NCBI RefSeq assembly: GCF_900476085.1 | Contig: NZ_LS991952.1 | Coordinates: 558,001-622,000, forward strand | Reading direction: 5' to 3' | Length of the DNA stretch: 64,000 nt | Source: Mycoplasmoides gallisepticum | Lineage (GTDB): Bacteria; Bacillota_I; Bacilli_A; Mycoplasmatales; Mycoplasmoidaceae | In this document: positions 1 through 11,592 of the stretch, in pieces | Numbering within the stretch: the stretch's first letter is position 1 | Layout of the letters: each line of letters begins with the position of its first letter | Made by a program: the position numbers and the translations under genes | Notes under the pieces: generated by a model | What the model was told of the DNA's origin: nothing | The model's database searches: none | What the model saw: the letters and a program-made list of their open reading frames with translations, nothing else

Positions 1-1267
1 CTATATTAATATCAGCTACAGTTGGAGTAGGATTCATTTCGTTATTCGTAGATGTAGCTTCATCAGCAACTAAAGTTTCAGAAGATGATCTATTTTCACT
101 GCTATCTGTAGTTGTAGTTTCATTAGTAGTCGAATCAGCATTTGCAGGTTCTGTTCTAACTGGTTGAAAATTGATTAATTTTGGACTAGTATTATTTAAA
201 TTGTATTGAAGAGCTACTGAACTAGAGTCGGCACTTTTAACTAACTTATAAGGGAAATATAAAAATGCCGTTGATGGACCATAATAAGTAAACTCTAATG
301 TGTATTTAGTACCTTGCCCGGTTAAACTGTAAATTCATGATACATCCGTTGGAACTGTAGGGTTAGCTACTAAATCGATAGAACCATTATTTCTAGCAGC
401 CTCAGATGTTCAAACTTTTCTTTGAGCAAAATTTCAGTTCGGTAGATTTTGCGAATTACTAGCAGAACCAGTTGTTATATCAACACTATAACCTGCAAAA
501 CTTCAGTTTGCCGGTTGTTCTTGATTATGAGCTGAATCCTCTCCTGCAGATAATTGAGTTTTAGACAACGGTTTTTTCTCAAAATCGTTAAATTTATCTG
601 CATTATCTTTTCAGTTCTTCAACGATTCAGGACTAATAGCCATTTTAATGCTATTGTTAGCTTCGTTCACTTTCTCTAAAGTAGGTCTTTCACCATTAGT
701 AGGATCTAATGTTCTAGCTGTTATTGCACTACCTGCATCAAACATTTCGCTTACATGTTTTTTAATACTACTATATTTATTTTCAGATAATCCTTCTAAA
801 CTAGTAGTTTTAGATTGTAGTGTAGTTTTTAAATTATTATATGCAGTTACTAAAGGTTGATTAGCACTATCAAATGCACGTTTATCACTAGTAGCTTTAT
901 CAATAGCTGCTTGTAGTGTAGTTGATGCAGATCTTAAATTATCTAAAGTTGCACTTGTATTTTCTGATGCAGTTTTAGCTGTCATATAAGCAGTGCTTAA
1001 AGTACTTTGAATTTTGGCATAATCAGCATACAAGGCAACGTTGGTATTTTCTGTACCAAGTAGGTCGGTTAGCGTTTTTCTAGCAGCTGCTAATTGTTGT
1101 TCTGGTGTGGTGTTCCCTGGATTAGGATTGTCGCCCATCATACCACCACCATTACTAGGAGGGTTAGGTGTTGGTGTAGTTGCTGAAGTACAACTAGCTG
1201 CAGCCAACATCACAAATGAACCAATACCTAATAAACTAACAAACTTTAAAATGTTTTTTCTTTTCAC
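1..1267 (-). CDS. vlhA: VlhA haemagglutinin lipoprotein, 3' end outside window
   Basis: Surface lipoprotein of the phase-variable vlhA/pMGA family, used by the bacterium for erythrocyte and host-cell binding and antigenic variation. The start is GTG at 1265-1267. Residues 1-26 are a lipoprotein signal (MKRKNILKF, hydrophobic core, lipobox LAAASC, Cys26), followed by a short Pro/Gly linker and a helical region with the family motif ALYADYAKIQ. The reading frame stays open to base 1 once TGA is read as Trp; the family motif NWSFAGYSVD follows near base 500. The C-terminal haemagglutinin half lies outside the window. The N-terminal half is almost identical to that of the gene at 6219-8312 and then diverges, which suggests gene conversion. 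Upstream there are only three GAA units, so it should be silent. Confidence 0.93.
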
Positions 1268-1319
1268 TTAAAATTAAACTAATGAACTTACCAAAATGGC
1301 AAATTCTTAAACTAAAAAA

Positions 1320-1348
1320 ATATATAAAGTTCAATAAATAATAAATCG
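1320..1348 (-). promoter_or_regulatory. Conserved vlhA promoter block
   Basis: AT-rich block containing TATATAAAGTTCA (as read on the plus strand), present before every GAA-type vlhA gene here, between the start codon and the GAA array. Its position and conservation suggest the core promoter; the exact -10 and -35 boxes are not certain. Confidence 0.6.
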
Positions 1349-1403
1349 CCATTATTTTCGCTTAAAAATAGTGGATCGGACTACAAAACAGATAGGAGTT
1401 TTT

Positions 1404-1412
1404 TTCTTCTTC
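1404..1412 (-). repeat. Short GAA array, 3 copies
   Basis: Three TTC units (GAA on the coding strand), 137 bp upstream of the GTG start. This is the shortest array in front of an intact-looking vlhA start here and is followed by a diverged flank (tagaaataaagg) shared with the orphan upstream region near 13000. It is far from the 12 copies reported for expression. Confidence 0.8.
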
Positions 1413-1456
1413 TAGAAATAAAGGATTTTAACCGTTTTTTATTTTAATAAAAAATA

Positions 1457-1488
1457 AAAACATCAGTATTTTAGGTTACTGATGTTTT
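1457..1488 (-). terminator. Terminator of vlhA 1546-3546
   Basis: Inverted repeat AAAACATCAGTA / TACTGATGTTTT with an 8-base loop and an A-run on its left, which is a U-run in the leftward transcript. It sits just after the stop codon of the gene to its right. Confidence 0.75.
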
Positions 1489-1545
1489 AACTTTAATAAT
1501 TTTATTTAACTAACTTAGCGTTTGTTGATAATTTTTATTTTCTTA

Positions 1546-3546
1546 TTAAGCACTTGGAGTTGCAGGTTTCATCAATGTAAATGTCAAGTTACCTAGATTC
1601 GGAGCTTTACCGCCATTTGTGCTTCTAATAACAACTTTATTTAAACCTTTATTTAAAGATATAGTTTGATTTGTTATTCTTGAATCTGTCATATTTGTAG
1701 TAAATGTTTTTAGTGTATTTCCAGGTCCAGAATTTAAGTTAACAAATTGCATAAAGTTATTTTCATTATTAGCTCATAATCTTAATGCTCTATTCGAACC
1801 AGTTGTGTAAATTCCACTCACATAATATTTACCTTCTGTAGGAGCATTTACATAAATTATAAGATTTCTTTTATCACCAATATTTAGAGGTGTATTCATC
1901 TGTGTTCCTGTACCACTATAAGTTCTTTTATTACTACTTCCAATGAAACCAACTAAATAGTAATCACCAGCATTCTCACCGTCTAAAGTCGCACCAGTGT
2001 ATTTAGCAAAGAATGTTGAATAGTCAGCAGCTAGATTGTAACCTTTTAACAGGTCAACAGTTACAGAAGTTGATTCTTCTGATTTAGTAGTTTTGTTGCC
2101 AAAAATGTCATCATTAACTTTATCAAGATTATCTTCTGATGCAGTAATGTAAAAGTTACCAAACATAGGAGCTACTTTTTGAGCTGGAACAGTGAAATCA
2201 ATTGTGTTTTCACCAAACTTAAGATTGGTTAAGATCGCTTTAGCTACATTAATAGTATCAACTGTTGGTGTAAGATTAGCTGTTGTTGCAGGAGTTGTCG
2301 TTTCTGGAGTTGTTTGCGTTGTACCAGCAGGAGAATCCATTTCTTCAGGATTCATTGTTGTTTGAGCTGTAAATTCTACAGATTTCGCTTCTGTGCCGTT
2401 TAATGAATAATTTAAACCAACAGTCGTACTTTGAGAGCTTTGAACTAACTTATAAGGAAAGTATAAATAAGCAGTTGTAGGTCCGTAGTAAGTGAATGAT
2501 ACAGTATATTTACTGCCATTATTTAAACTATATATTCATGATACATCAGTTAACGGAGCCGTATTGGCATCACCATTTTGATTATCAACTAGGGTGCCAT
2601 TAATATTAAATACAGTTCTCTTAACGTAGTCTCATGCAGGCAGTGTTGAGCCTGAGCCGTTAACATCAACACTATAACCTACAAAGCTATAGTTTACTGG
2701 CTGCGAATTATCTGTAGGAGTTTCATGCTCCGTTTGTACTCCATCAGCCATCATAGGTTTTGGTGCAACTACGCCGCTTTTTACTAATACTTTTTTGCCA
2801 AATTTATTGAAGTACATATCAGCATTTTCTTTTCTAGAACCTAGATCGGCGACAGAAGCATTAATATTTGTATTCAAGTTAGTTACTTCATCCTTAGTGG
2901 GGCTCATACCTTCAACTGGTACTAATGTCTTTTTAACAACATCAGCTCCTATAGTATAGTAACCTTCTAGATTAGTTCTAATTGCACTATATTGAGTTGA
3001 ATCTAATCCCATTAGATTATTATCTTTGTTATTTACATTGCTCTTCAACTCTTTGTATGCAGTAACTAAATCAGAATTTTGATCATCAAAGGTTTTTTTA
3101 TCAGTCGAAGCTGTTTTAATTGCATTATCTAATGTTGATGTTGCTGTTTTAACTTGATCTAAAGTTGATGTTAAACTATCTGAAGTCGTTTTAGCAACTG
3201 TGTACGCAGAAGTCAAGTCAGCTTTAATTTTTGCATAGTCTGCATATAATTCAACAGTCTTAGATTCTTCACCAATTAAATCACTTAAAACTTTTTTAGC
3301 AGCAGTTAATTCTTGAGCTGCAGCATCCATCATATTTTGTCCACCACCTGGATTAGTATCTCCGCCATTCATACCACCACTAGGAGGGTTTGGCATTGGA
3401 TCTGGTTTTGGTTCAGGCTTTGGATTAGGCTTTGGTTCAGGGTTAGGAGTTGGTGTAGCTGTTGAAGTACAACTAGCAGCTGCTAACATTACAAATGAAC
3501 CAATACCTAATAAACTAACAAACTTTAAAATGTTTTTTCTCTTCAC
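1546..3546 (-). CDS. vlhA: VlhA haemagglutinin lipoprotein
   Basis: Full-length vlhA gene of 666 residues with GTG start and TAA stop. Order: lipoprotein signal with Cys26; a long charged Pro linker of PNPxPKP repeats (about residues 30-58); a Gly/Asn stretch; a helical region; YSFVGYSVDV; then the haemagglutinin half with the family signatures KVAPMFGNFYITAS, IFGN, IYVNAPTEGKYYVSG and LNKGLNKVVIRS near the C terminus. Trp codons are TGA. No frameshift is seen. The upstream array has 10 GAA units, two short of the number tied to expression, so it is probably off but one slippage step or two from on. Confidence 0.95.
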
Positions 3547-3597
3547 TTAAAGTTAAGCCAATAACTTACGTTCACCACGTCTATTATTGCCTAAAGA

Positions 3598-3628
3598 ATA
3601 TATAAAGTTCAGTAAGTAATAAATCGGG
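3598..3628 (-). promoter_or_regulatory. Conserved vlhA promoter block
   Basis: Same TATATAAAGTTCAGTAAG block as in front of the other GAA-type vlhA genes, about 52-82 bp upstream of the GTG start and 50 bp from the GAA array. Confidence 0.6.
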
Positions 3629-3675
3629 TTTATTTTCGCTCACTAGCTCAACCCGACACTCCTAAACTTCTAAGA

Positions 3676-3707
<32 letters not shown>

Positions 3708-3770
3708 GAAAATAAAAGAATTCTGTAAATATTTATATCTAAACCAGATCTACATTTGCATCTTTTAATT

Positions 3771-3802
3771 AATAAAAAACCAGAACCGTTCGTCGTTCTG
3801 GT
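3771..3802 (-). terminator. Terminator of vlhA 3853-5901
   Basis: Stem ACCAGAAC / GTTCTGGT with an 8-base loop, A-run on the left side giving U-run in the leftward transcript, about 50 bp past the stop codon. Confidence 0.75.
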
Positions 3803-3852
3803 GCTAATAATTTTATTTAACTAACTTAGCGACTTATTCAGAGATAAGTGAT

Positions 3853-5901
3853 TTATTGTTTAGGTTGAGAAGAAGCTGGAGCTTCACTTGTGCTATGTTC
3901 TGCATTTTCTTGTGTTGTTGTGTTTAAAGTAAATGTTAAATTACCAATATATGGAGTGTTGCCATTTGCAACTCCACTAATAACAATTTTGTTTAATCCT
4001 TTTTGTAAATTTAGGGTTTTCTTAGAATTTGTTGGTCTACTAGTTGTAGTCGTAGTATTAGAGGCTGTGTCAAAAGTTCCTAATGTTGTTCAATCAGTTT
4101 TTGCTGTAACTGAGATTGTAACAGAGTTATTTGACGTTCCATTGCTTCTTAAGAAGTTCAATGAACGAGCAGACGTTGTAGATATATATGAACCACTTAT
4201 GTTATACTCACCTGCTGTTGGAGCATTTACATAAATTGTAAAGACTCTATCTTGATTATTAACCACAGGGAAGCTATTCACATTTTGAATAGACGGATCG
4301 TTCTTTCGAGCACCATTACCGCCAATTCAACCAACTAAATAAACAGGGTCTGTTGTATGAGCTTCTTGTAAACCAGTAAACCGGCGAATATATATAGAAT
4401 AACTTGTTGAAAGACTATAACCCTTTAATAGATCAACTGTTATAGTATTATTATCAGCTATACTGTTACCAAAAATACTATTATAGATCTTGTCAGTATT
4501 TGCTGGATTAGAAGTCAAGTACATATTACCGATCATTGGAGCTACAATACCATCCCCGCTAGGAACACTGAATTCAATCGTATTTTCTCCAAAATTTAAA
4601 TTAGATAAAGAAACTTTAGCAACTTTAATATCATTTACTGTTGGAGTTGGATTTGCTTCTTTAACAACAGCCATATCATTATTAGCGACTGACATTTCAT
4701 TAGAAGAAGCCATTTCTGTTGGAGTGTGAGTAGGTTCAGAAACTGCGCTAGCAGGAGTAGTTGGCGCAAAGGTAATTGCTTGGACACTGCCTTCGTTTAA
4801 TTTATATTGAAGACCAACTTTATCGCTTTGACTGCTGTTAACTAATTTATAAGGAAAGTATAAATAACCAGTTCTAGGGCCAAAGTAATTAAAAGTGAAA
4901 CTGTATTTAGCTCCCGTACCTGTTAAATTATAAATTCATGAAACATCTGTAAGAGCTGGTTCTGGCTGAGCCCCATTTTCAGTTGTGGTTGTTGCTAATG
5001 GAGCTGTAGCTGAATCTCAAACTCTTCTTTGTGCAAAGTTTCAATTAGGAAGATTGTCACTAGCAGTTACCGCGTTAACACTAAAAGCAACAAAACTGTA
5101 ATTACCTGGTTGATCGTTAGCAACTTGTGAATCGTTTCCTGCTGTTAAATTTGTTTTAACCAGTACATTTTTATCAAAAGCGGAAAAAAGATTTTCTGCG
5201 CTAGTTTTTCTAGCAGCTAATGAACTAACAGCACCCATCAATTCAGTATTAACCTTTTCTACATCTGTTCTCATAAGATCATTTCCAGTAGCAGGTATTA
5301 ATGTTTTATTTACAATTTCACTAGCTGAATTATATAAAGAATTTAGGTTGTCTTTTATACCACTATACTGAGGATCATTTAGAGATTCTAAATTAGTAGT
5401 TTTACTCTGTAATTCTGTTTTTAGATTGTTGTAAAACTTAATTAATTCAGGATTCGATGCATCAAAAGTTTTCTTTTCACTAGCTGCTGCATCAATAGCT
5501 GTTTGTAAAGTTGATGTAGCACTTTTAACTTGCTCTAAAGTGGCGCTTGTATTATCTGATGTAGATTTAGCAGTTGTGTATGCAGCTGTTAAGTCATTTT
5601 TGATTTTGGCATAATCAGAATACATCTCAACATTTGCGTTCTTGCTAGCTAACAAACTAGTTAAAGCAGTTCTAGCAGCTGCTAATTGCTGAGCAGAATT
5701 ATCCATTCCTCCGCCATTCCCTGGATTAGTATCTCCACCATTCATACCACCACTAGGAGGGTTTGGCATTGGATCTGGTTTTAGTTCAGGTGTTGGGTTA
5801 GGTGTTGGGTTGACCGATGTAGTACAGCTTGCAGCTGCCAACATTACAAATGAACCAATACCTAATAAACTAACAAACTTTAAAATGTTTTTTCTTTTCA
5901 C
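3853..5901 (-). CDS. vlhA: VlhA haemagglutinin lipoprotein
   Basis: Full-length vlhA gene of 682 residues, GTG start, TAA stop. It has the standard signal with Cys26, a linker PTPNPTPELKPDPMPNPP, a Gly/Asn patch, a helical region with MYSDYAKIKNDL, then the C-terminal half with VAPMIGNMYLTS, SIFGN, IYVNAPTAGEYNISGSY and LQKGLNKIVISG. The tail is Ser/Pro/Gln-rich. Its N-terminal helical region is nearly identical to that of the frameshifted copy at 18368-20349, a sign of recent exchange. The 8-unit GAA array predicts no expression. Confidence 0.95.
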
Positions 5902-5951
5902 TTAAAGTTGATCTGATGAATTCTTAAAAAATTAAAAATTCACAATGTAAG

Positions 5952-5981
5952 AATATATAAAGTTCAGTAAGTAATAAATCG
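5952..5981 (-). promoter_or_regulatory. Conserved vlhA promoter block
   Basis: TATATAAAGTTCAGTAAG block between start codon and GAA array, as in the sister genes. Confidence 0.6.
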
Positions 5982-6032
5982 GGTTTATTTTCGCTCACTT
6001 GCCCAACCCCATACCCCTAAACTTCTAAGAAC

Positions 6033-6056
6033 TTCTTCTTCTTCTTCTTCTTCTTC
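6033..6056 (-). repeat. GAA array, 8 copies
   Basis: Eight perfect TTC units, 132 bp upstream of the start at 5901; flanks AGAAC and GAAAA as in the other arrays. Confidence 0.93.
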
Positions 6057-6131
6057 GAAAACAAAAGGTTTTGTGAGTTTTTATAGTTAAAACCATCACA
6101 ACTTATAACTCTTAACTTACTGAACAGAAAA

Positions 6132-6154
6132 CCAGAACCGTTCATCGGTTCTGG
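6132..6154 (-). terminator. Terminator of vlhA 6219-8312
   Basis: Perfect stem CCAGAACCG / CGGTTCTGG with a 5-base loop, A-rich on its left side, past the stop codon of the gene to its right. Confidence 0.75.
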
Positions 6155-6218
6155 ACTAATAATTTTATTTAACTAACTTAGCTTCCAATGTTGATTTAAC
6201 AACTTTAATTATTTGGGC

Positions 6219-8312
6219 TTAAGTACTAGAGCTATCTTGACTTGCATTTGTTGAAGAATTATTCAGAGTAAATGTTAAGTTACCAACAAATGGTGCATCA
6301 CCACTATTAGTAGTTCCACTAGCAACAATAATTTTATTTAAACCTTTATTTAAGGTTAATGTTTTCTTCATCATATTATTTGCACCATCAACCTGAGTAG
6401 TTGTTTTTGATGTATCAAAGAAGCCTAGAGTAGTTCAATTATCTTGTTTTAGATTTGTTACTGTAACAACATTTTGAACCATGTCACCTGTTGAAAATTT
6501 TAAACCTCTTGGCTGTGTTGCGCCTGAAATATATGAACCACTAATATTATATTCACCACTTTGTGGAGCATTAACATAAATAGTAAGTGTTCGGTTAGAA
6601 CCAGTTGTTAAAGGCCTTCTGGTTTGACTTCTTACATTATTAACATTACGAGGGTAACTGCCACCAATGAATCCAATTAAATAATTAGGTGTGTTTACTT
6701 GCGAATCTGTAGCTTGAGCACCAGCATTTGTTAAACTAGTAAATTGACCAACGTATACTGCAAAACTAGAAGCTAAACTATAACCTTTTAATAGATTAAC
6801 TGTAACGCTTGATGAGGTTTGGTTAATTGTTTTGATATTTCCAAAAATATCATCATAAATATTTTCTTTACTAGAAAGATTTGAGGTAAGATACATATTA
6901 CCAATCATAGGTGCTACTTTAGGACTTTGTTCTCCTGCAATTCTTGGAACACTGAATTCAATTCTGTTTTCACCGAACTTTAAATTAGATAAAGTAATTT
7001 TAGCAACGTTAATATCTCTAACTGTTGGAGTAGGATTCATTTCGTTATTAGCAGATGGAACTTCATCAGCTACTAAAATTTCAGATGATGCTGTATTTCC
7101 AGCATTACCAACACTTTCAGTTCGAGCGTCATTTGAACTAACATTTTCAGTTGCTCTTGTAGTTGGTCTGAAATTAATTTCCTTTGGACTTTCTTCATTT
7201 AAGATATATTGAAGTCCGACATTATCATTTTCATTAACTAATTTATAAGGAAAATATAAATTAGCTGTTGATGGACCATAATAAGTGAAATGAAGCGTAT
7301 ATTTAGCTCCTTCACCAGCTAGATTATAAATTCATGCTACGTCTGTTGATTCAGTAGGGTTTTGTACTAAATCAGTAGAACCATCAGCTCTAGCTGACCA
7401 AACTTGTCTCTGCGCAAAGTTTCAGTTGGCTAAATTTGTTTGATTACTAGAACCAGTATTTAAATTATTGCTATAACCTACAAAACTTCAGTTTCCAGGT
7501 TGTGTTTGGCTGTTTTCTGAAGAGAAATTTGCTCTTAAAAGAGATTTTTTTTCAAAATTGTTAAACTTATCTGCATTAGTTTTTCATTCCGTAAGTTTTG
7601 AAACAGCAGTCGTTATATCTTCGTTTGCTTTAGTAACAGACAGAACTTCAGGAACAGTTCCCATAGTAGGATCTAATGTTCTAGTTGTTATTGCACTACC
7701 TGCATCAAACAATTCGCTTACGTGGTTTTTAATACTACTATATTTATTTTCAGATAATCCTTCTAAACTAGTTGTTTTAGATTGTAGTGTAGTTTTTAAG
7801 TTATTATATGCAGCTACTAAAGGTTGATTAGCACTATCAAATGCACGTTTATCACTAGCAGCTTTATCAATAGCTGCTTGTAGTGTAGTTGATGCAGATC
7901 TTAAATTATCTAAAGTTGCACTTGTATTTTCTGATGCAGTTTTAGCTGTCATATAAGCAGTGCTTAAAGTACTTTGAATTTTGGCATAATCAGCATACAA
8001 GGCAACGTTGGTATTTTCTGTACCAAGTAGATCGGTTAGCGTTTTTCTAGCAGCTGCTAATTGTTGTTCTGGTGTGGTGTTCCCAGGATTAGGATTGTCG
8101 CCCATCATACCACCACCATTCCCTCGATTAGTATTTCCACCATTCATACCACCACCAGGATTTGGCATTGGATCTGGTTTTGGTTCAGGGTTTGGCTTTG
8201 GTTCAGGGTTTGGAGTTGGTGTAGTTGCTGAAGTACAACTAGCAGCTGCCAACATCACAAATGAACCAATACCTAATAAACTAACAAACTTTAAAATGTT
8301 TTTTCTTTTCAC
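6219..8312 (-). CDS. vlhA: VlhA haemagglutinin lipoprotein
   Basis: Full-length vlhA gene of 697 residues, GTG start, TAA stop. Signal and Cys26 are followed by a linker of alternating PNPEPKP and PDPMPNP units, a GGGMMGDNPNPG patch and a helical region nearly identical to the gene at 1-1267. The C-terminal half has KVAPMIGNMYLTS, DIFGN, IYVNAPQSGEYNISGSY and a Ser/Asn-rich tail. The last 250 bp are duplicated in the fragment at 8665-8921. The array in front has 19 units, well above 12, so expression is not expected. Confidence 0.95.
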
Positions 8313-8361
8313 TTAAAGTCGAATTGACGAATTTGTAAAACGAACAAGTTCATCAAGAAAG

Positions 8362-8392
8362 AATATATAAAGTTCAATAAGTAATAAATCGG
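8362..8392 (-). promoter_or_regulatory. Conserved vlhA promoter block
   Basis: TATATAAAGTTCAATAAG block between start codon and GAA array, as in the sister genes. Confidence 0.6.
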
Positions 8393-8440
8393 CTTAATTT
8401 TCGCCGATCAAACCAGCCCAAAACTCCAGAACTCCTAAGA

Positions 8441-8499
<59 letters not shown>

Positions 8500-8664
8500 G
8501 AAAACAAAAGGTTTTTATATTTTTTTTTAGTTAATCCACAATTAAATTCATTGCAATTTGAAACATAAAAAAACAACAAGATCATTTTAATAATCTAGTC
8601 GTTTAATAATTTTATGTAACTAACTTGGTGCTTTATTCAAATTTTTGGATATTCTGATTGGTTA

Positions 8665-8921
8665 TTATGCTGCTGGGGCTGTATTATCGTTACTTTCAGA
8701 GGTATTGCTTGTTGTTTGAACATTGTTTAAAGTGAAGGTTAAATTACCAACAAATGGTGCATCACCATTATTAGTAGTTCCACTAACAACAATAATTTTA
8801 TTTAAACCTTTATTTAAGGTTAATGTTTTCTTCATCATATTATCAGCTCCACTAACCTGAGTAGTTGTTTTTGATGTATCAAAGAAGCCTAAAGTAGTTC
8901 AATTATCATGTTTTACATTTG
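8665..8921 (-). pseudogene. vlhA 3'-end fragment
   Basis: About 85 codons of a vlhA C terminus with its TAA stop, closely matching the last part of the gene at 6219-8312 (GLNKIIVVSGTTN-type motif, GNLTF). Similarity stops abruptly near 8921. No start, linker or promoter is attached, so it is a relic, possibly still usable as a recombination donor. Confidence 0.85.
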
Positions 8922-8995
8922 TCAATCCACAACCTAACCAAAATTCAGCTACCGAATCTCCAACTTCGCCATCTTCTCAGCCGTTACAAAGTTAA
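8921..8995 (+). pseudogene. Tail of a lost rightward surface-protein gene
   Basis: Read rightwards this stretch encodes a Gln/Asn/Ser/Pro/Thr-rich tail (NPQPNQNSATESPTSPSS, ending PLQS) with a TAA stop at 8993-8995. Such tails end vlhA-type lipoproteins here. It abuts the leftward vlhA fragment tail to tail, with no body upstream, so the join marks a deletion or inversion breakpoint. Identity of the parent gene is inferred. Confidence 0.5.
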
Positions 8996-9193
8996 TTAAT
9001 ACTAATATAAGATATCTAAAACTAGCTATTAAATAGTTTTTATCTTCAAATAGGCAATTCAGTATCCAAAATAAGAAAGATCATTTTAAAAATAAATATA
9101 TTATTTTAAGCTAGATAGACAAATAACCGATTATCTGAATATAAATTTAATTAATTTTAATATTTCATTTTTATTTTAATAATTAGGTTTATA

Positions 9194-9199
9194 TATAAT
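9194..9199 (+). promoter_or_regulatory. Candidate -10 box TATAAT
   Basis: A consensus TATAAT lies 19 bp before the ATG at 9219. The 220 bp between the previous relic and this gene is otherwise AT-rich and has no GAA array. Confidence 0.45.
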
Positions 9200-9218
9200 A
9201 TTTAAGTTAACGAAAAAT

Positions 9219-11411
9219 ATGAAAACGATGAAATATATAAGAATTGCTAGTTTGCTAGGTCTAGGTTCAATTATGAGTTTAGGGGTGACTAGTTGTTCTT
9301 TAGTCGTATCAAAAAGCATAAAGGCAATTAAAAAGCCGGATGACCCTTCTAATAAATTACCAAATAAAGATGACAATAATATCAATATTGACACTAATCA
9401 AATAACAGATTTACAATCTAATAAATTACCAAATAAAGATGACAATAATATCAATATTGACACTAATCAAATAACAGATTTACAATCTGCTAAGACTATT
9501 TTAAGAAATTTAATTACCAACCAATCAGCAACCACTGAATCATTTGATGATTATGCCAAGATAAAAAATTCATTATCTAGCGCATATACTTTAGCCAATA
9601 ATGTTAGCAATAACTCATCTGCATCTGTAGATGAGTTGAAAAATGCAATTAGGGATTTGCAAGCAGCGATTAATTCGGCTAAAAATGAGAAGCAAGATTT
9701 TGATAATAAACATCCAAATCTAGTGCAAAGATACAATGCAATAAAAACATCTTTAAGTTATCAACAAGATATTTTAGATCGATTACAAGATGCAAACTAT
9801 AGTTTGATAAAAGCTCATGTAACTAATTTATTTAGTCAAGCACAAGTAATTATTAATAATACCTTAGTTCCTGTGAATGATGCTGACGCACCGATTTTAG
9901 AAAACCTTCAATCATTAAATAATAAAATTTTATCATCAGCAAGACAAGAACTTATCACAACACAAATAAATAAGGTAGATAATTTAGTTAATAGATTCGA
10001 AAAGTTTGCATTAAATAAACAAGGTTTAAGCGGAGTTGATGCTACAAGAAACAATCCCCAACCTTGGAACTACGGATTTGGTGGATATAGTGTAGATCTT
10101 GGCACTGGAGAGCTAACTCAACCAAAATCTAATACAATAAGCACCAAATCAGTTCTTAATTATAGTTATTATAGAAGGATGTTTTGGCAAGATAATACAA
10201 CATTATTATCAAACCAAGATGGTTTAACTGATGTTTCTTGAATTTATGGATTATTTGGTTCTGACGCTAAATATTCATTTACTTTTAACTACTATGGACC
10301 AATAACTACAGGCTATTTATATTTCCCATATAAGTTAGTTAAATCTGGTGATAGTGTTGCATTGCAATATAAGTTAAACAACTCTGATCCAATAAGTATT
10401 GATTTTAGTGGTCCAACAACTAATCCAGCACAGACGGGTGCTGGAGCTGCTGGCTCTGGAACTAGCAATAATGGATCTGCTTCTGCAAGTGGTAGAATGA
10501 CCAGACAAGCTTCTTCAAGTGAAGCTTCTACAGAAACACCAGCTTCTACAAGTATGGTAAATCCAACCCCGACAGTTAGCAACATCGATGTAGCCACTGT
10601 TATGTTAACTAATTTGAGATACGGTTCTAACACTATTGAATTTAGTTTACCAGCTAATGATTCAACTAAAGTAGCTCCAATGATTGGTAATATGTACATT
10701 AGTGGATCGGCTAATAATAAAGATAAAGTGTACAATGATATCTTTGGTAATCAATCTGCGCAAGAAAGTAATAGTATTATAGTTAACTTTGCAACTGGTT
10801 ATAATCTTGCATCTGATTATTCGACCTTCATAGTTCCATATACTAGTAATTTAGCAAATATCAGTAATTCGCAAACAACTAAACAATTTTTAATTGATTT
10901 TGTCGGTGGTTCAACTGTTAGAGGTTTATCTAACAACAATAGTAATAGTTGATATAATAATGGAATTAATCCGCAAAAAGCACCAAGTTCAACACGTGCT
11001 AATAGAACATTTATCTTTTATGTTAATGCACCTCAAACCGGTGATTATTCTCTAAGCGCTCCATACTATACATCAAGTACGAGAAATTTAAGTTTTTCAG
11101 TAAATAATCAAACGAGAGATAATAATCTGATAAATATAAACAACTTATTATCATCAAGACAAAAAAATCCATGAAGACGAAAAAATGGTGCTTTAAGACA
11201 GTTTGATACTAGTCAAGCAAATGGCGACGGAGATGCTAGACAAAGTGTTAGTGATTCTACTTTAACATTTTCTCATTCAACATTGCGCTTAACAAAAGGT
11301 ATTAATAAGATTGTGGTTAATGGTGGTTCTAATGGTAATCATGCCCCGTCATTTGGTAATGTGACTTTTAGATACGTATCATCAACATCTAGAAATGGTG
11401 TTCGTTCATAG
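9219..11411 (+). CDS. VlhA-family lipoprotein without GAA switch
   Basis: A 730-residue relative of VlhA on the opposite strand to its neighbours, starting with ATG rather than GTG. Signal residues 1-26 end in the lipobox GVTSC. The Pro linker is replaced by an Asn/Asp-rich stretch with an exact 23-residue tandem duplication. The helical region has DDYAKIKNSL, and the second half carries all family signatures: NYGFGGYSVD, KVAPMIGNMYISG, DIFGN, FIFYVNAPQTGDYSLS and LTKGINKIVVNGG, with GNVTF at the end. Three Trp codons near the middle and end are TGA. The absence of GAA repeats suggests constitutive or differently controlled expression. Confidence 0.92.
9348..9485 (+). repeat. Two perfect 69-bp tandem copies
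   Basis: Copies at 9348-9416 and 9417-9485 are identical and in frame, encoding SNKLPNKDDNNINI and DTNQITDLQ twice. The lack of any difference points to a recent duplication; copy-number change would vary the length of the surface-exposed linker. Confidence 0.95.
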
Positions 11412-11456
11412 ATGGTGGAATAACTTTAGATTAGGCTTACCAAGAAACTATGATTA

Positions 11457-11494
11457 CAATAATTCAATTTAAAAAAAGAATTATTGTTTTTTTT
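11457..11494 (+). terminator. Terminator after GAA-less vlhA gene
   Basis: Perfect stem CAATAATTC / GAATTATTG followed by eight T, 46 bp after the stop codon. Confidence 0.85.
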
Positions 11495-11517
11495 ATGTCA
11501 AATTTTTATTTATAAGG

Positions 11518-11592
11518 AACGAATTAGATTATTTTGAAGCATTGAAAGAAGTCAATGCACCTAATTTAATTTTGTATAAAATTGTCGATTAA
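11518..11592 (+). pseudogene. Short 3' gene remnant
   Basis: About 24 codons (NELDYFEALKEVNAPN, then LILYKIVD) ending in TAA, with protein-like composition but no start. It overlaps the presumed left end of the IS256-type element. It may be the interrupted end of another gene; I do not recognise it. Confidence 0.3.

Noticed and set aside
648-1271. Rightward frames opposite vlhA leaders (also near 8008-8316 and 20162-20353)
   Set aside because: They are antisense shadows of the Pro/Gly linker and signal peptide and recur wherever that DNA is repeated.
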